DNA of 64,000 bases, taken from Paramecium tetraurelia. Lineage: Eukaryota; Ciliophora; Oligohymenophorea; Peniculida; Parameciidae. The position numbers and the translations under genes are program-made. A model generated the notes under the pieces. The model had not been told where the DNA came from, did no database searches, and saw only the letters and a program-made list of their open reading frames with translations. The DNA lies in contig NW_001799011.1 in NCBI RefSeq assembly GCF_000165425.1, positions 1,933 to 65,932 on the forward strand. Reading direction: 5' to 3'. Below, piece by piece: positions 47,287 through 61,500 of the stretch (its first letter is position 1; each line of letters begins with the position of its first letter).

Positions 47287-49242
47287 ATGAAATAGATTCT
47301 GTCTCAGAGTTTCACACCCGAATCTGCACCGACATTCTTTAGATAGCAATCAGAGAGACCGAACTTAGTGACAAAGCAACTAAATTAGAAGGAATGTGAT
47401 GCAAATGAATTATATGCTTTAATTGTCAATAACCACATGATCAAGGAGATCAGGATCGTTAAAATCTTCAAGGAAGAAGATCGAGAATCCATATTCAAAA
47501 ATCATATTGTGAATTACGTAATCTAAATAAGAACAGATTATATTGATTATACAATTCCTAAAAGATATTCTGAATTTGAGAAATTATACGAATCAGTAAA
47601 TAAATTCATTCAAACTTAGTTACCAATTTCCTAGAAGAAAATGCCTAAGTTCCCTTCAAAAAAAGTTATTTAAACTAATTCTAGAAAAACAATTGCCAAA
47701 AGATAAGAAATGCTCGAAAGTACAATTGTGATTCTAATTAGAATTTTTATAATATTTGTTGCAATATCTAGACCACACATTGTATGTGTTTTTGGACTTT
47801 CTTAAAATTAAAGGTATTTATTAAAAATCAAAAAAATATAGAGTAATTTTAAAAAGGGGGATTTGATTAAAATGTTAAAATGCATCAATTTAGTAAAGAT
47901 GAAAACGCTTTGTGTGATCTTTTGGATACAAGTCCAAAAAAAATATAACCGAATAATTAGGCTGAATAAATGATATTCCATTATTTATGGAAATTAAATG
48001 AAACCATTAATGAAAGAGGCAAAATATTTTAGTACATTATTCAATTCATTATTTTTAGGAAGATGGAGAAGTATTATTTTGGTAAAATTTAGTAGATCTC
48101 TCCTCTACTTTTAAAAGTCTTATTGATTGGAGATGACGAGAGGGAACTCCAAGGAATCATGTAAATGCTATCCATCTAAACCAATGACATGTTGAGCCAC
48201 ATTAGCTGTATCCATGGATTCTAGTTCTTGAGAAAAATATTAGAATATGATTATAATCCAAGTATGATCTTTAGAGAGTATTCCATAGACGCTGAACAAG
48301 CAATTAAATTGCTAAGTGAAATCAGTATTAAATAGTTTAGAACTATGAAAATATAATCTCATATTTGTGGACAACAGAAGTTATGCAAATAGGATTCCCT
48401 AATGATTCTTCATAAATACATTTAATAGAATTAATTGAAAAATTAAATGATTAGCTATTTATTAGTTGATGATGAGGCTATTCGTGAATATGATTGTTAT
48501 GTACAGACTTACTTGAATAAAATGAATGAAGAAGTTAAATAACTGAAGGACAGTAATGAGAACTTATAAGAGTTATTACCCACTAAATCCAATTCAATCG
48601 AACACGCTATCTTAGAATAGGATCCTACTCTTGAATAATTAGTAGAAATAAGTTAGATGAATCTGAATTGGAAATATGTTTAGGGTAATTTCATTCATAA
48701 TTATTTTAAGAATGTGATGGACATACTATGTATCATCTCTAAGGTTAATTCGTCAAAACCATTCATCCTATCAAATGTTCAATGGATAGAGCCATCAAAA
48801 TATTCAGTGATCTTAAATAATAATGGTTTCATGGAATGATACAGAAAGATGTTTTGGAATAAGTTAATGAAAATAAAAGTGTGATTGTTGAATACTATGT
48901 TTGGGAAGACAAGTCTACATTTAAGAAAATGGCCTTTGTCAGTGATTAAGAGATTGTTAAGGTTGATGATTTCACTTATCAAATCACCATTGTACCCAAT
49001 TCAAAGCAATTACCAAATCATTATAAGTTGAAATGTGATCAAAAAGGTACTCTATTTCTCTAAAGTAATTAGGCCAAAAAATGAGTCTTATTTTAATGAA
49101 ATCAACCACACTCAATCATACAGAAGTTGTCATTTATCAAAATATTATGGATCCCACTTTCAGAACAGCTTTGACCCCAGTGATACTGAAGGAGATCCCT
49201 TGGTTCAATAATACAATAACTAAACTTAAAGCCTTGCTATGA
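47287..49242 (+). CDS. PX and START domain protein
   Basis: Predicted 617-aa protein with four introns (47720-47741, 47814-47841, 48685-48710, 49047-49072). Residues about 65-190 form a PX domain: YVIQIRTDYIDYTIPKRYSE (with the RYSEF phosphoinositide-binding core), KMPKFPSKKV and a terminal QYLLQYLDHTLYVFLDFLKI helix. The middle is helical. From about 448 the sequence NWKYVQECDGHTMYHLQGQF, DRAIKIFSDLKQQWFHGMIQ and IVEYYVWED fits a START lipid-transfer fold, ending IMDPTFRTALTPVILKEIPW. PX domains target PI3P-containing endosomes; the START part may carry a lipid. Both halves are recognised by pattern only. The last two introns are essential to keep the START domain in frame. Confidence 0.8.
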
Positions 49243-49299
49243 GAATTATCATTATTTACTAATTAATTGATAAAATTTATTTACTTTTATTCTTAAATA

Positions 49300-49725
49300 A
49301 TGGGCACCTGCCAATCGGATAATCAATATTAAAACGAAAGTTAACCACAATCAGAAGAAGAGCATGTTGAAACTGAGCAAATGCAATATGTAGTCTTAGC
49401 TAGTTGGAAACATGATTAACAAAATGGATCCAATAAGCCTAATCATATAGTCTTTGGAAAATAGAATGCTGACTATTTGCAAAGCCATAATCAATTTCAA
49501 ATTAATTAAGGATCAGTTCAAAATTCTAGGATTGCTGCTTCATCAAATCAAACCAATGTTTCCAACATATAAAATATTATATCTAAACCTTTATTTTAAA
49601 CTGAATAGAAATAGAGATTTTCAGCATTCAGTGGATATTCATAAACTGATAGAACTGCAGGTTTATCCAAAGATCAAGACATCTAGAGAAGACCAATCAA
49701 CATAGCAAAAAGAAACATATTTTGA
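49300..49725 (+). CDS. Small putative N-myristoylated protein
   Basis: An intronless 141-aa frame starting MGTCQS, which fits the N-myristoylation consensus (Gly2, Ser6), with Cys4 as a possible palmitoylation site. A Glu/Gln-rich segment follows (QPQSEEEHVETEQ), then a short globular-looking part (YVVLASWKHD) and a Ser/Gln/Asn-rich tail ending PINIAKRNIF. Dual acylation would anchor it to the plasma membrane or ciliary membrane. No family recognised. It lies 57 bp after the PX-START gene on the same strand. Confidence 0.65.
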
Positions 49726-49787
49726 TTAATATATTATATTGATATTCTAAATTACCTCATCTTTGTAGTCTTAAATTATTCTCAATT

Positions 49788-50436
49788 ATGGTATCTCAAG
49801 TTTATGCTATAACAAAGAATTATTTTATTTTAACTTTTTATTTGCTTATTTTTACATTGAATTTCGTATTTTTTTAAGCTCTAACACATAATACTGCAAT
49901 GTATTGAACTAGAATTATGGTAGTATTCTTGTCAACCAATACCCTTATCTCAAATAATCATTTAAATTTTTTCACTGTTCTTCTAGTTTATATATATATT
50001 TCATCCAGCAAACTATAAATGTCTGTTCATCCTTCTAAGGTACACTGGTTATTTTTACTGGATTTAATAAAGTTGAATTAATTTGTTAAAAATAAGACTA
50101 AGATAGGATCAAATTTGATTTAATATTTTATTATGCTGAAGCTTCTATTTTAACAATCCAAACTTCATTTAAATTTAGGTATCTTTGAGGTGATTCTAAG
50201 GTTTTGAGCACTTTCTGCATTGATAAATTCATTTTTCATTAGTTTTCCAAGTTATTTTTTATTTTTTGCAATAAATAAGCGTATATTAATTAGGAATATT
50301 AAGAGGAGATAAGACAATAAATAAGAATGGTTTATTAAATTTATTGAAATACATCTATTTCTCAATTGAATCTAATTTTGTATATTATGATGCATATTTC
50401 ATATAAGTTGAGAGTTTCTATTTTAGTTCATCCTGA
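49788..50436 (+). CDS. Small secretory-pathway or membrane protein
   Basis: A 190-aa model with three introns (49901-49923, 50179-50208, 50281-50303) giving exactly 191 codons including the stop. It opens with a strong hydrophobic stretch (YFILTFYLLIFTLNFVFFQA), a signal peptide or membrane anchor. The rest has scattered cysteines (FHCSSS, NVCSSF, LICQK, TFCIDK) that could form disulphides in an extracellular domain. No known domain. The 30-nt intron contains several alternative AG ends, so its 3' site is less certain. Support is from coherent frame and amino-acid composition only. Confidence 0.5.
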
Positions 50437-50884
50437 GTTATGATTTGCTTACTAGATTGATTGTGATTGTGTTATTAGGATTATTAATAATGTAATTGAT
50501 AATATTTTATTATTTAATCAATAACAATTAATGCTTTTTAATTATGAAATTAAAATTGTTTAATGAAAAAAAATTTGATAACAATTTTAATTGTGTGCAA
50601 TTTTGAATTTAATGGTTCTGTTCGTGGGATAATTAAATTAGATTAATGACAAAGGGATTTGCTATTTAATTTTATTTATGATAGAAAGGGGAGGGTCATT
50701 TTGAGGCACAAATAAATTTTAATTAGTGATTTTATAAAATTAATTGTATATTTGATTACAAATATGAAAATAATCTTTAAAATTTTTCACATTTTGAATT
50801 AAAATTATTCGTAATACGTATTAATGTGTGTTGATATAGTTAGATAAGTTTAAAAATTTTACAATAAATAAAAACAAAAATTGG
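50437..50884. other. Intergenic region
   Basis: About 450 bp, strongly AT-rich, without a supported frame. A GGGGAGGGTC stretch near 50687-50697 is the only G-rich run here. Probably 3' UTR and promoter of the next gene. Confidence 0.45.
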
Positions 50885-52446
50885 ATGAAACCATTCTTAC
50901 CTCTCAATGGTAATCAAAGCATTCCCACTGATAAAATAGATTCCTATATCTCATATATGGTATATAATGTTAAAACAATATAGTCCCAAGTGTACAGTGT
51001 TTAATAATTTATGCTCATTCAGGCGCAAAATTAGATCATGTAGGCTCAACTATTAAAATTGCAAAGCGGCACTTAAAACTAGAATGTCATTTTGCAATAA
51101 AAAATAAGATAATTGTTAGAACAGATTTTATAAAAAGGAACATAGATTTCCATCAAAGACTCTATTCCATCTTCTAAAATGCCAATTTTGGCTAAATATA
51201 TAGCTAACATTTTTATATATCTAATGAAATAATGTTCTTCAGATTAAGATGAAATCACATTGAATTATATAAAGGACCCAAATTCAATTGTTGTTGATTA
51301 GAAACAATGGGATTTAATATGTGAGATAATCAGTAAGAAGTTAGTTTGTCTTGGAGCAAATGATATATGTTGCACTAATGGTATTGATTATAATTTTTAT
51401 ATAGATTCTTAAATTGGAATTATTAGTCAATCCTTATTATTTAGTAGTATCATTAGGAAAGTGATATTCAAGAAATTACATACTTAAAATGAGGGTGGAA
51501 GTGCTCAATAGATAAGCTTTTAAACTCTGAACGATTTATTGGGATAGGAGAGCAGATCAGATGAATTCCTATATAAATTTTTATGTGAAGAGGACAAGAA
51601 CACGATGACTAGACAGTCATGTTAGATATCTTTAGAAAAGATGTTCCAAAAAAGCAATTAGTACTTTCATTAATCAAACCTAATAGAGTAAATTATTGAG
51701 AATTAAAAATAATTTACAGTTAATGGAAATTTTGAGCATCATGCTGAAAAGGTACAATGATGAAACTATTAACCCTAGTACTTGAACATAATTAAAATAT
51801 ACTAGAATTGTGATCAAAAACAAGTGACTGAACAATTAGTCAATGGATTATTCTTGAATTCTTAGCAAATAGATTGTAAAGAGTTCATCTTCAATTCCAA
51901 TCAACTTGAGGAGAAACTCTAAAAAATCTTATTTATGTTTGTGGAATTAGTAAGAATAGAGAATTCCATAATCTAGATAGTGTTGGAAAATAAAATGTAA
52001 AATAGTTGTTTATAAACTTTAGATCTGAAGAACCTTAGAAAAACCCTCTGGAATACTATGCTAGGTTGATAGAGAAGATAAAGAACAAATGTAGGAGTAA
52101 GGAGGATGAGTTTTGCAATTGTAAAAGATGTCAGTGCATAAAGAGAAATCGAGATAGTGCTCGAGAAGCACAGAAGAGAAAGAGGGAGGCTCTGGAGAAG
52201 ATAGGCCCACTGTAGTAGGAGTATGAGAAGATAAACAAGAAGGTATCATAGTAGTGAGTATTTTAGGTTAAATTGTTAGAGTTCGACAATTCAAAACTGA
52301 AAGCAGCTTTATTCGAAGCTTTAAGAAACCCAGTAATAGAAAATATTATCAAAACACAATATTAAAGTGCTTTTTCCAATATAACAAATATGATGTAGCA
52401 GGAATCATAAGAAGTATACAAAGAGGAGGATTAATCGCAATCATGA
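50885..52446 (+). CDS. Putative DNA-binding protein with Cys cluster and basic zipper
   Basis: Predicted 503-aa protein (494 if a possible 27-nt intron at 51752-51778 is spliced) with introns at 51997-52022 and 52243-52266. The first 400 residues are helical and unrecognised. At about 395-455 a cysteine cluster, CRSKEDEFCNCKRCQC, runs straight into a basic segment KRNRDSAREAQKRKREALEK that resembles a bZIP basic region, then a weak zipper (PLQQEYEKINKK) continuing after the intron (VKLLEFDNSKLKAALFEAL). In classical bZIPs the basic region has N-x7-R; here the last position is Gln. The CNCK motif also recalls CXC/TSO1 domains. A transcription factor is likely but the class is uncertain. The tail is acidic and Gln-rich. 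Confidence 0.65.
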
Positions 52447-52507
52447 GAGTAGATTGATTTTTTATTTGTATGTAATGTTTATGCTTCACAATAGAAATAT
52501 ATAATTA

Positions 52508-55500
52508 TCATATAATAGCTGATAAGCTTATTATTAATAGAATTATGGCTAAGTAATTTTCAGCCTTTAGACAGCCAGGACATATTTCCACATTTATGGG
52601 TTTTTCTTCATAAACAAGACATTATCTTAATTATTAATCCCATACGCAATCATTCAAATATCCACACTCTTTAATATTGAATCTGAATTGACATTATGGT
52701 ATGCAAATCTAGAAATAATTAATATATCACTTACATTAATTTCTTTATTAAAAGTGCATCTTGAAGCTGGACAAGTCTCCGAATTATAAGTTTAGCATCC
52801 TTTGGATTAACATTTATTTCTATAGATATCGTAATGACAGAAATCCTCTTCTTATAAACAATGACATGAATCTGTAATTTCTTCACATTGGATACAAACA
52901 TCTTTGAAATTTACACAGACATAATCAGTAATTTGAGTTCCCCTGCAACTAACGAAAGCTTAAGGTAGATATCTGCATCCAGCTTGACAGAAAGATGGCT
53001 AGTCATCTAATTTGAACCAACCGCATTTCTGATTTGCATATCCGTTATCACTACATTCTTTTTCCGATGAATTTAATTCGCAACTCACTTGTTCTAGACA
53101 TCTTTTCTTACTATTTTTCCAATAGCAATTTTCTTTAGGACAACTGGTTTCATCCATGTAATTGTTACATTATTTATTCGTACATTAGTCATTGCCATAG
53201 ATACAATATTCTAGATTCTTTTGACAAGCAATAAGATCCAATTATTAACAATTCAGGAGTGTTTCACATTGAATATTATCATTAGAATATCCCTTCTCCA
53301 CACAAGGTCTATCTTTTATTACATAGCTCGAACATGATTTAACTGCATTTTTGATATCCTAACAATCACGGGCTGGCTAACATATTCCTTGTTTATCCTT
53401 ATAGCAAATGTAGCCATATACTATTTCACCTTCACACTCTTCTCGATCACTGCATGACTTTTCTTTACAAGTACCTTAGTTCTAAGATTTTATCAGTTCA
53501 TTACTAATCCTTGTTGGAAAAGAATCATTATAATAACATTCATCCCTTGTTTAACATTGATCAAAATCTTGGATTTATGAGCATGGCCTCTTCAATTCAA
53601 ACAATCTTGTACACTCACATTTCTTATCAATCCACTGACATATTGGTTATTTGGCATTGCATCCCAATTAATTGATACCCATCACTTGGCAACTGTCAAA
53701 TAAATCAGTAGATACACAACCATTTTTCAATTCACTGTACTTACATTGATCTCTGGTTATTTAAGCACAAACAGTGTAATGAGCTTTATCTGCATCTTAA
53801 CAATTTAGGTCTAGATCGTCGCTGTATTTTAAGCATCTGCCTTCATAAAATACACAGTTCTTTATCTGAGCACAACCAAATTTATTTAATCCAGCCGTAT
53901 CGCAACCTTATTATTGCTCAGATGACCATTTACATGAATTTGAACTTTTGTCATAAGCGCATGGATCCTTGTGACCAACCAAAGAACATAACATTGCATT
54001 CACCAATTTAGGTTATTCTGAACATAAACCAAAAGGAGTATGTTCTTAGCATTAATAAATATTGAGTTCCTTATTTAAAACCCATTTACATGATTAGCTA
54101 GTTAAGTTTAGACATGCATATTTGTTCAAGCCTATGTGATTGCATTAAACAGTTTTTAATTAAACATAATCACAACCTAATTCTGCTCCTCCACAAGGCA
54201 ATTAAACATCCAACAGAGAGCAGGATGTTGGAGTACGGCCTATTTTCTAACAAGTACTCTCAGCAATTTCTTCTTAATTAGCTATTTTCTTTTTTTAATT
54301 TACTATTGCTTTGCAAGCTTTGATTTTATTATCCCAAACACAGAGTTCATTCTTAACTTTGATGCAGGCATACATATTTATAGACATTAATCCTTAACTG
54401 CAAGTTAATTGATTAAAATCAGTTACAACTTAACACATCTTATTGATTGAATCATACATCATCGGTTATGGATCAGTAATTAATCTACAAACGTTGGCAT
54501 TGACATTTGAGTAAGATTCTAATACTAATTTATTACTGATATCGATCTTCAAAGGCTCGCATTTTTCATTTATCCATTGGCAATACGTGTTAGTTGTAAC
54601 TATATTTAAGCAAGATAAATAGCTCAGGTTTTGTTCGCACTTTGATGAATTGAATTTTTCAAAAGATTTGCAATATTTATGTGGAGAATTTTAATCATTC
54701 GCTACATCTAGATCCCAATAACATTGTGAATTAGTTTATTATAGACAAGCATTTTGATTAATATTATCAAGACAATTATCAGTATTTTAGATTTCTTGAA
54801 ATAATAAACATTGATAATCATTAAAAATACACATTTATCCTGGTCTTTTGATTTAAATACAAGCTTAATGATTACCTGAGTTTTGAGATATAAATTAACA
54901 AGTATCTGATAAATCTTATTATTTTAATTAACATTAATCTTAATTCCAATAACAAGGTATATTAGGTATTCTTTTACACTATTATGCACTTTAAACTGAA
55001 TCACAAGTCAATGGTATAATTTATATACATTTAAAATTGAAATGATCAAAAATACAAAATTTATCTAATAATGAATAACAAACATTTCTTGATGCATTTT
55101 AAATTGTATTACATTCTAATTTTTAATTTATTTATTAATCATAATAATTACATTTATTATTATTCCATTAACATTTGAATTTAGTTTAAAATAAACAAGA
55201 TTATATAGTTAATGCTTTTTAACAACATTATTAATGATCATCATTAATACAATTTAATATATCTGAATTAAAACCATAACAATAATTAAAGAATTAACAT
55301 TAATTAGTATTTGAATTTAATGGAATACATGCTAATTTATTTAATCCTCTTGGACATGTTAAATCTTATTATTCTTATTTTGATTCTATACAAGAGTTAT
55401 TTAATGGATCATATATACATCCTATATCTTATGTTTATTCACAAAATTCATAATTATTAATCATTTTTATATCTTTACAATTCTTTACTTTATAATCTTA

Positions 55501-58500
55501 AATATTCTCATTCTAACATTTATTATCATAATATCTACAATATTATCCTTTTGTTTATAATTATTTACAACCTACTTAATTTTCAATATCTGAACAATTT
55601 AATGTTTTTTATAATTCACTTGTTATTAATTGACATCTTTATTAACTATTTCTATAACATCCCTCCAATAATACATTCCTACAATTCTCTATTTATTATG
55701 CCTATTAACAATAATATAAATTATTTTCATCAAATGTTTAACATTTGTTATCAATAAATATGCAATTATTACTTTTTGCACATGCCTTTTCATTATATCC
55801 AAAATAAACCAAATTACTACTTTAACATTAAATAATCTCCCCATTACCCAATTTTATACAATTTTTATTATCTAAATCATACCTGCATTCAACATCAGTA
55901 GTGGCTTAACAAAAGTTTCCATGATTGACATTTTTAATCTGTTCACACTATTGGTCTTTGTAAGTAAACCAATCTTTTTCATAGCATATGTTATTGGTAT
56001 ATTAACAATATTGTAATGGTGTTTTTAAGTTTACGCAAGCGTAATAATTTAAATAGTCCTTACATTCTAAAGTAGTAAGTTGAGTGTTAGTGGTTTCTTT
56101 ACATCCATCATCCCAGAATGTTTTTCTTTAATCTATGTCATAAATTTGACAAGTGAGAATATTGAAGGACACTCTGCTTTACCAATCTTGACTTCTAGAG
56201 GGTGTTTCAAATTTAGATGGATTAGTGAATACTTGACACATTTTTGTATCAAAATTGTAATAACAAGGGAAATCTGTGGCTTAAGAACAAGTAGATGGAT
56301 TAGTTTAGAAGTTTTTAATACAAGATTTTAGATCCGATTCAGATATTATTTAGATACACCCTAGAGTTTAATCAAATTTACAATTCTGTTACCTATCTCT
56401 TAGATTAAGACATTTATCTCTATTGATTTTATCTGTGCATTTGGCCTACTAATAATAAGGAGTGCATTAGTTCATTTCATATTTGCAGTCCTATCCGCTA
56501 GTGTAGAAAATGCAACTCTTTTCATTCAATCCTGAAATTGAGCAGTTCTAATTAGTAGTAACCTTAGAACAACCTCGAATGTTAATGTCATATTTGCAGG
56601 GGATATCAGTTGTTTTGACACAAATACTTTCATTTACTATTGCTTTTAATTGTTCTAATTATTCACAATTATCAGTGGGCTAAAAGGCTTGACAACGAGC
56701 ATTAACAAATTTGCATTAAGCATCACTTTGGGTACAAGCAAGCCAATTTAATGTTTGAGAACATGTAGATTAAGATGCTACACTGATTGATTGGCATTGA
56801 TTATCTAAATATTCACATTGTGATTTTGTTTTTTATAAACAAGCATTGATATTCATACCTCTCAATTGACAATCCGATATAGTAGGTTCTTGGTCTGAAA
56901 TATCGATGCATTTGCCTTTGGATTCTAAAAATACTAAACTAGTTGTTGGTTTGGTTTGGAGATCAACTGTTAGACAAATGTAATCAGAATAACTGTAATC
57001 TATTTCATACAAAATCTCGTTCAAATTTGGATTTAAGAATTATTCACATTTATCAGTGAATTTGCATTCTGCTTTTTAACTTAAACAAGCTTCTTTGTTT
57101 AAGTAGTTTTGACAACCTAGATTGACCTCATTAGATGTTTAACAAATGTTATTCTAATATTTACATCTTCCAATGCTTAATTATACACAACTCTTTAGGT
57201 TGATGCCAGGAGTATTGCAATAGATCAAATCAATTACAGTTACTTCTCTGCATTTAAATTATTGATCGATTAAATAGTTTTTATATTCACTTATCAATGA
57301 ACATGTTTGAGCATTATTTTGGATAATAGACTTTGATTCAGCACTTTATAAAAAGTTGGCGTAATTTATAATGTTGATAAGTTCAATACATTCTTAATTT
57401 ACAGACCAACCGCAGGGCACAAGTTATTAATTTAAGCATGCATATTTATTTAATCCTTTGCATGTATTGGGAAGTATTTTATCTTTTTTTGTGCATTTGT
57501 TATTTTCCCATACACAATTTTAAGCCATGGATAAATTACAAAGATTTTATTGATCTTGCACAAATTCACATTAAGCTTTGAAAGGATTGAATTCAGTGCA
57601 TTATTTCAATTAAGGATCAAACCAACATAAATTTTATTAACTTTGATAACAAGCATCATAATTTAATGTTGAACAATCTACTATATCATCACTTGCTATT
57701 TAAATTTCCTTACACTAGGATTAATCCCATTTGCATTTAACATTCCTTGCATTCCTCAAACAAGATATTTTATTCAAATATTCACATTTATTTATGAGAG
57801 TATCATCATTTAATGCCAAACATTACAGCCTTTTTAGATCATATTGAGCTGGTTAGTCTTTACACTTTTGACATGCCTTTAGAGAAACAACCATCGATCC
57901 TAACATATCATCGCATGTAATATGAGTGGCATCCTAACATGAATCTATGTATTTGCATGCTTAAGCAACACTTGCACAAGCTTGCTATTTTGATTTAGCA
58001 TCTCGAAGATCTAATAGGTTGACCCTATAACACAAAGAAAATGGATTATTTGCATCTTATTGAAGTGGCTGTTTAGTTTATTAGCAAATTCCCAAGGAAG
58101 AGAAGTCACAATTACACTTCTCACATAAAGTTTGACTATAACTTGAATCGCATTTACATGCAAGTGTGTCATCAAGATTAGGTTCACTAACACACTCACT
58201 TCCAGAAAATCTGCATTCATCAGTTGCTCTTGCACATAATGAATGTTATGCATCCTCTTTTTTGACCTTTGCGCAGTTGAAATAGGAATTATAAAATAAG
58301 TTATCTTTGCAATCATTGAACTCCTTAATGATAGTATAACATGAATCACCAGGTTTTGCAGATTTTTCCCCTTTTGAACATGCTACCTTCTTTGTTTTGC
58401 TTCCTAAACAACTGTCCATTGACATACTATTGCATTAAGGTAATTTATCCTAATTGTCTTCTAATTTAATACATCCACCTTGATTTATATCAAAATAACA

Positions 58501-61500
58501 GCGCTATTTCACATATTCAAGACAAAGAGCCTCAGAATAAATGTTCTCACACTTTTCAATTTCCCTTATTTTAGATATGCAATAAGGTTCTACTAAATAA
58601 TAATCTTAATAATCGCACTTTTTTTTATAAGCATAAATGTCCTTTACCTGTTTAGGACAGTCATTATGATATTTACAATCTTCTTTGGTATATTAACAAT
58701 AACACTTTTTGTCATCAAAATCACAATCCTCTTCTTTTATGGGTTCGTACTCTAATTCTTTTGTTACCTCAGTTACTTTATAATATGTTATTGTTGTTAC
58801 ATCATCTATTTTATTTTCACTGTAAAAAGTATAATTAGAATATAAAGGTGGATTTGTTGTGAAATAATAACTATATACATTTATATAATGCGATCTTCTT
58901 TTCAATACTCTACAATATTACATATCAGTATATTTGAGATTATCTTTGGTTATGTACTCCTAACCACAATCTGAATCTTGGTTACAAAAATTAGTTTATT
59001 AGCCTTAAAATCCACAACGATTTCCACAAGTCTATGTGTTGTTTGTTGGAAATGTCACTTTCATTTTTCCATTAATATAATCCAATTAAATATTAGTTGT
59101 TTGATATGGAATACAATCATCATCAGACCTACATGTATTATGAGTCTTAGCACATTCCGAAGGTAGTTTAATTTATTAATTACCTACAAATTTAAAGCCA
59201 CCTGCATATCTAATCTAATAAGAACAGCCATCTCCAAATTATTCAGGTTATGAATTCTAATTTAAACATACTTTTAATGGTTTTTTTACCCAATTATTCT
59301 TATCAAAAAATGTCAATACTGGAACAAAGATGCTACATGAATAATACAACTAATCCCAAAAACAATATTTCTCGTATAAGCAGTTCTATGCGTTCTCTGA
59401 ATTTTGATAACACTATTAGATACCAAAATTTTCAATACTTTTTGGATCAATTGATGAACAAGCCAATTTATTATAGTATTTCTTTTCTTTTATACTATCA
59501 GCTAACTTTGAACACTTTTCTTGAGGTCCTATTTCAACATTAACACATCTCAGACTGCTTTGCTCAAAAATGCATGTCATAGGTATATTCATACAGACCT
59601 CAATGTTTATCAATATTTACGAGTTCTAGTCTGAACATTAATTATATTCTCCTTAAAATGGCTTGCATTTTTTTCTCTAATACTCCTCTGTCACATCATA
59701 ATAACATTTATGTCCTTTAGTTAGATACAAACAAGCATACTCGTTCATCCAATATTCAGAACAATCCTTAGTGTTTGAGGTATCTGGTAATACTTCACAT
59801 TTATCAGATCCATATACGTATCCAGATCCACTTATTAGTGAACAGGCATCTTTTGTATATAAATTACTAGAATTTAACTTTTTAAATTCAACATCTGATA
59901 TCGCATTGAATCTTTGGCATTACAAATCATCAGCATTCCAATAGCATGGTTCTTTCACTACTTATAAACATAGGATTTTATTTAGATTGCTTGAACAATT
60001 CAAAGTACTTATATCAGTAAGATTCTCATAACATTGAAGGGTATTGATATCCCATCTACAATTTCCATTGACATTATTATAACATGCAATTTAATTGGCA
60101 TCTTTGACATGACATACATTTTCATAAGTTTCAAATGTAGCACATAGATTATCTTTAAATAAGCATTTCTATCCTTTTTAAGAAATTAACTTGCATACTT
60201 TTTCGCTGACCTTACCTTTATCATTGAAATAGTTGCATTCCACTTCTTTTGGGGCTTATTAACATTTATCAGAGGCAAATGAAAAATAACATGGGCTCAC
60301 TTTATTTTGAATACATGCTTTTATATTTAAATTTGCATCACAGGCTTCAATTTTATCAACCGAATAATTCATTATGGTTTCACATTTCAATTAATCAGAA
60401 TTCCATTTGCAATAATTATTTCCTGTAAACCTCAAACAGAGATTTCTGTTTCCTAAAGCATCTTCACATTTGGCATAGGGAGTCTCTGACTCAGGAATTA
60501 AGATTTTACACCTTCGATTAACTTCATCAAATGTAAAGTATTTATCAACTAATGATTCTGCTTCAATGGCAAAGCATGTGTATTTATTTGTTATTGTTGG
60601 TTCTTAAATAAGATCTTTGAGGGAAGATTACTCTTTAAGGTTGATATTGAAGCATGAATTTCCTAAGTGCACACACCTTTAAGTAGTGCTCCATTCAATC
60701 ATTGAACAAGAATTGATGTTCATTTAAGAACACTTGAATTATTTGAAATTGTAATAACTCTTTACTGCTTCTGGATCTAGAACATTTGCTATGTCTGATG
60801 TTAATTCTTTGCATCTTCCTTCATCAAAATAGCAAAAAACTCCAGGGTCTTGAAATGAATATCTACTACAAGAATGCGCGTTTATCCCAATATCCTCAGC
60901 ATCTGTGCAACATTTTGTTTTACAATTATCATTTTTTATCTAACAGGTGTTGAGATTGTAATTATATTTGCAATATCCATAATTTAAAGTTAATGATTTG
61001 TCTTTAGATGCATCAATATTATAGTCTGGAAAGCTCATTTCAATCAGAGTGCATGTGTTCGCATTCATTTAGTAACCTAAAGTAAGACAATTGCTGTTAA
61101 AAGGAATGCTAGCCTTAGCACATTTGCCACTACTAGTTTGCCAGATACAGTACTCTCCTTTCTTTGTTATACTTAAACACATAGGCTTTGATGGTGAATT
61201 CTTATCGCATGATAGTTGTTCTGAAATGTTGGATGAAGGATCATTCAAGCACAAAGACAAATCCTCATTAAAGTAGCAAAATCCTTCTGCTATCATGCAA
61301 GCATAACGATTTAAACCTATTTCTTCACATTTCATATGATCTTTGGCAGTAGTCACACATGAGAGTTCATCCACATCATATCTACAAATTTCCTTTTAAA
61401 ATTCAACATAGTTACAGGCTCTAGCATTTGCCCATTGAAGACTAAAGCAAGGTACAGCTGAAATCATAGCTTTCTTGTCAATAAATACACATTTATCTTA

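Noticed and set aside
55551..55757. Plus-strand Ile/Phe/Asn-rich frame
   Set aside because: Lies in the very AT-rich block of giant gene 2, whose minus-strand frame keeps cysteine spacing and continuity.
58011..58349. Minus-strand 112-codon frame with ATG
   Set aside because: Out of frame with giant gene 2, which reads through here with the expected cysteine units; a shadow.
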